Shown here in pieces: positions 63,442-64,000 of a stretch of 64,000 nucleotides of DNA. A model generated the notes under the pieces. It did not search any database. It was not told the origin of the DNA and saw only the letters and a program-made list of their open reading frames with translations. Made by a program: the position numbers and the translations under genes. The DNA is from JBBROS01 sp963752225 (GTDB lineage: Bacteria; Pseudomonadota; Alphaproteobacteria; Acetobacterales; Acetobacteraceae): contig CAVVXS010000001.1 of the NCBI GenBank assembly GCA_963752225.1, forward strand, positions 11,120 through 75,119, written 5' to 3'. Each line of letters begins with the position of its first letter. The first letter of the stretch is position 1.

Positions 63442-63844
63442 GCCCAGCCTTGTTGCCGAGGCTGAAGAACTGGCTGGTGAGGATCCGGGCGCATTCCTGC
63501 TCACTCAGTGGCTCATTCCCGGGAACGTGCAGGTTGGCCGGAAGCATTCGCTTGGGCTTCACCGCCCACTGCCGCAGTGGGGGGCTGAGGGCGATCATCG
63601 ACTCTACAGCGTCCTGGAAGGTGGGGTTTTCCCTTTTTAGGCTGGACTGCATGATGAGCCCGCCGACAATGCGGGGCACGCCCGGATTTGGTTTCGCGAT
63701 CATCACGCAGAACGCATTTGGCGCGATCGACAGGATCCCGTCTTCTATCTCATGGACGTATGTAGTCGTCTCCTCACCCTTGAAGGTGGCACTCATCAAG
63801 AGCACGGAAACGGAACCTTCCTCAGCCGACCTCATAACTAGCAT
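63434..63844 (-). CDS. Unrecognised island protein, 136 residues
   Basis: This 136-residue soluble protein (MLVMRSAEEGSVSVLLMSAT, then VHEIEDGILSIAPNAFCVMI and SLSEQECARILTSQFFSLG in effect) has normal composition and no known domain. It is the first gene of a minus-strand pair with the small membrane protein. The 156 bases upstream to the window edge contain no gene and should hold its promoter. Confidence 0.55.
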   Translation of the reverse strand: MLVMRSAEEGSVSVLLMSATFKGEETTTYVHEIEDGILSIAPNAFCVMIAKPNPGVPRIVGGLIMQSSLKRENPTFQDAVESMIALSPPLRQWAVKPKRMLPANLHVPGNEPLSEQECARILTSQFFSLGNKAGHA

Positions 63845-64000
63845 CGTTCTGTAATCCTAGGACTGACGTCCCGCTGGCATAAAAGTCGGATCTCCCAGAC
63901 GCAATACGCGGCCCGGCGGGTCATGCTGGAATTCCCTGCTCTACGTACCTCATGTCGCCTCAGCGCCCAACGGTGGCCCTCTGCATTGAGATGTCCGCAA

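Larger units (their letters stand above)
61624..64000. mobile_element. End of a genomic island inserted at tRNA-Leu(UAA)
   Basis: The bases to the right of the tRNA remnant are not part of the sugar-acid cluster. They have clearly lower GC and carry three unrecognised genes. The first 250 bases hold no clear gene and include two GGCACA-type boxes (near 61681-61700). The integrase and the restored full tRNA are expected at the far end, outside the window. The element type cannot be named. Confidence 0.65.

Overview
The window is a GC-rich bacterial chromosome segment, dense with genes. Gene content and protein style (short translationally coupled operons, REP-like palindromes containing CTTGA/TCAAG loops, a 3TM GTA-type holin, L-arabinonate-type dehydratase) point to an alphaproteobacterium, most likely Rhodospirillales/Acetobacteraceae. 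This is an inference; no rRNA marker is present.

Layout. Positions 1-8.4 kb: the end of a PIN-domain toxin, a ModA-like binding protein without a signal peptide, an RND efflux pump with its adaptor (minus strand), and two sugar-type ABC permeases. 8.5-12.4 kb: a small hypothetical gene, a repetitive RTX-like secreted protein with a terminator, a DUF2066 protein and a doubly frameshifted alpha/beta hydrolase. 12.4-28.4 kb is mostly housekeeping: an MFS transporter, a PNPOx-like protein, an Nramp-like transporter with altered metal-site motifs, cysS, a TrmJ-like methylase, rpsD, prfC, a YefM/YoeB pair, an amino-acid dehydrogenase, an isocitrate dehydrogenase-like enzyme, a MOSC protein, serA, and a biuret/ureidoacrylate-type amidohydrolase with an NCS2 permease behind a convincing sigma-54 promoter.

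28.5-39.2 kb holds a type II secretion operon on the minus strand in the order gspE-F-H-I-J-L-M-C-D-K, with a divergent prepilin peptidase. No major pseudopilin gene (gspG) is visible, gspK carries a one-base frameshift, and GspD has a glycine-rich insert of about 60 residues. 39.2-47.1 kb: a membrane protein, moaE, moaD, a lipoprotein, pgsA, an unlisted 43-residue membrane peptide gene, a glycosyltransferase, dctA with a coupled lipoprotein, and a fumarylacetoacetate-hydrolase family enzyme.

47.4-56.2 kb is a degenerate prophage or phage-derived cassette. A terminase large subunit is cut just after its Walker A motif and joined in frame to the C-terminus of a tail protein. Four tail-fibre/spike genes, a clan GH-A-like glycosidase, two small membrane proteins, an endolysin with an in-frame stop and a 3TM holin follow in a tightly coupled operon. 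Head, portal and tail-tube genes are missing. Two strong palindromes lie just downstream.

56.3-61.5 kb is a sugar/sugar-acid region: an aldose epimerase broken by a stop codon, a 6PGDH-like oxidoreductase, an RraA-family protein and an IlvD/Edd dehydratase. At 61.56 kb the chromosome ends in the 3' part of a tRNA-Leu(UAA) with no 5' half, the classic scar of an element inserted into a tRNA. The remaining 2.4 kb is the end of that island and carries three unrecognised genes, one with a possible PD-(D/E)XK nuclease core.
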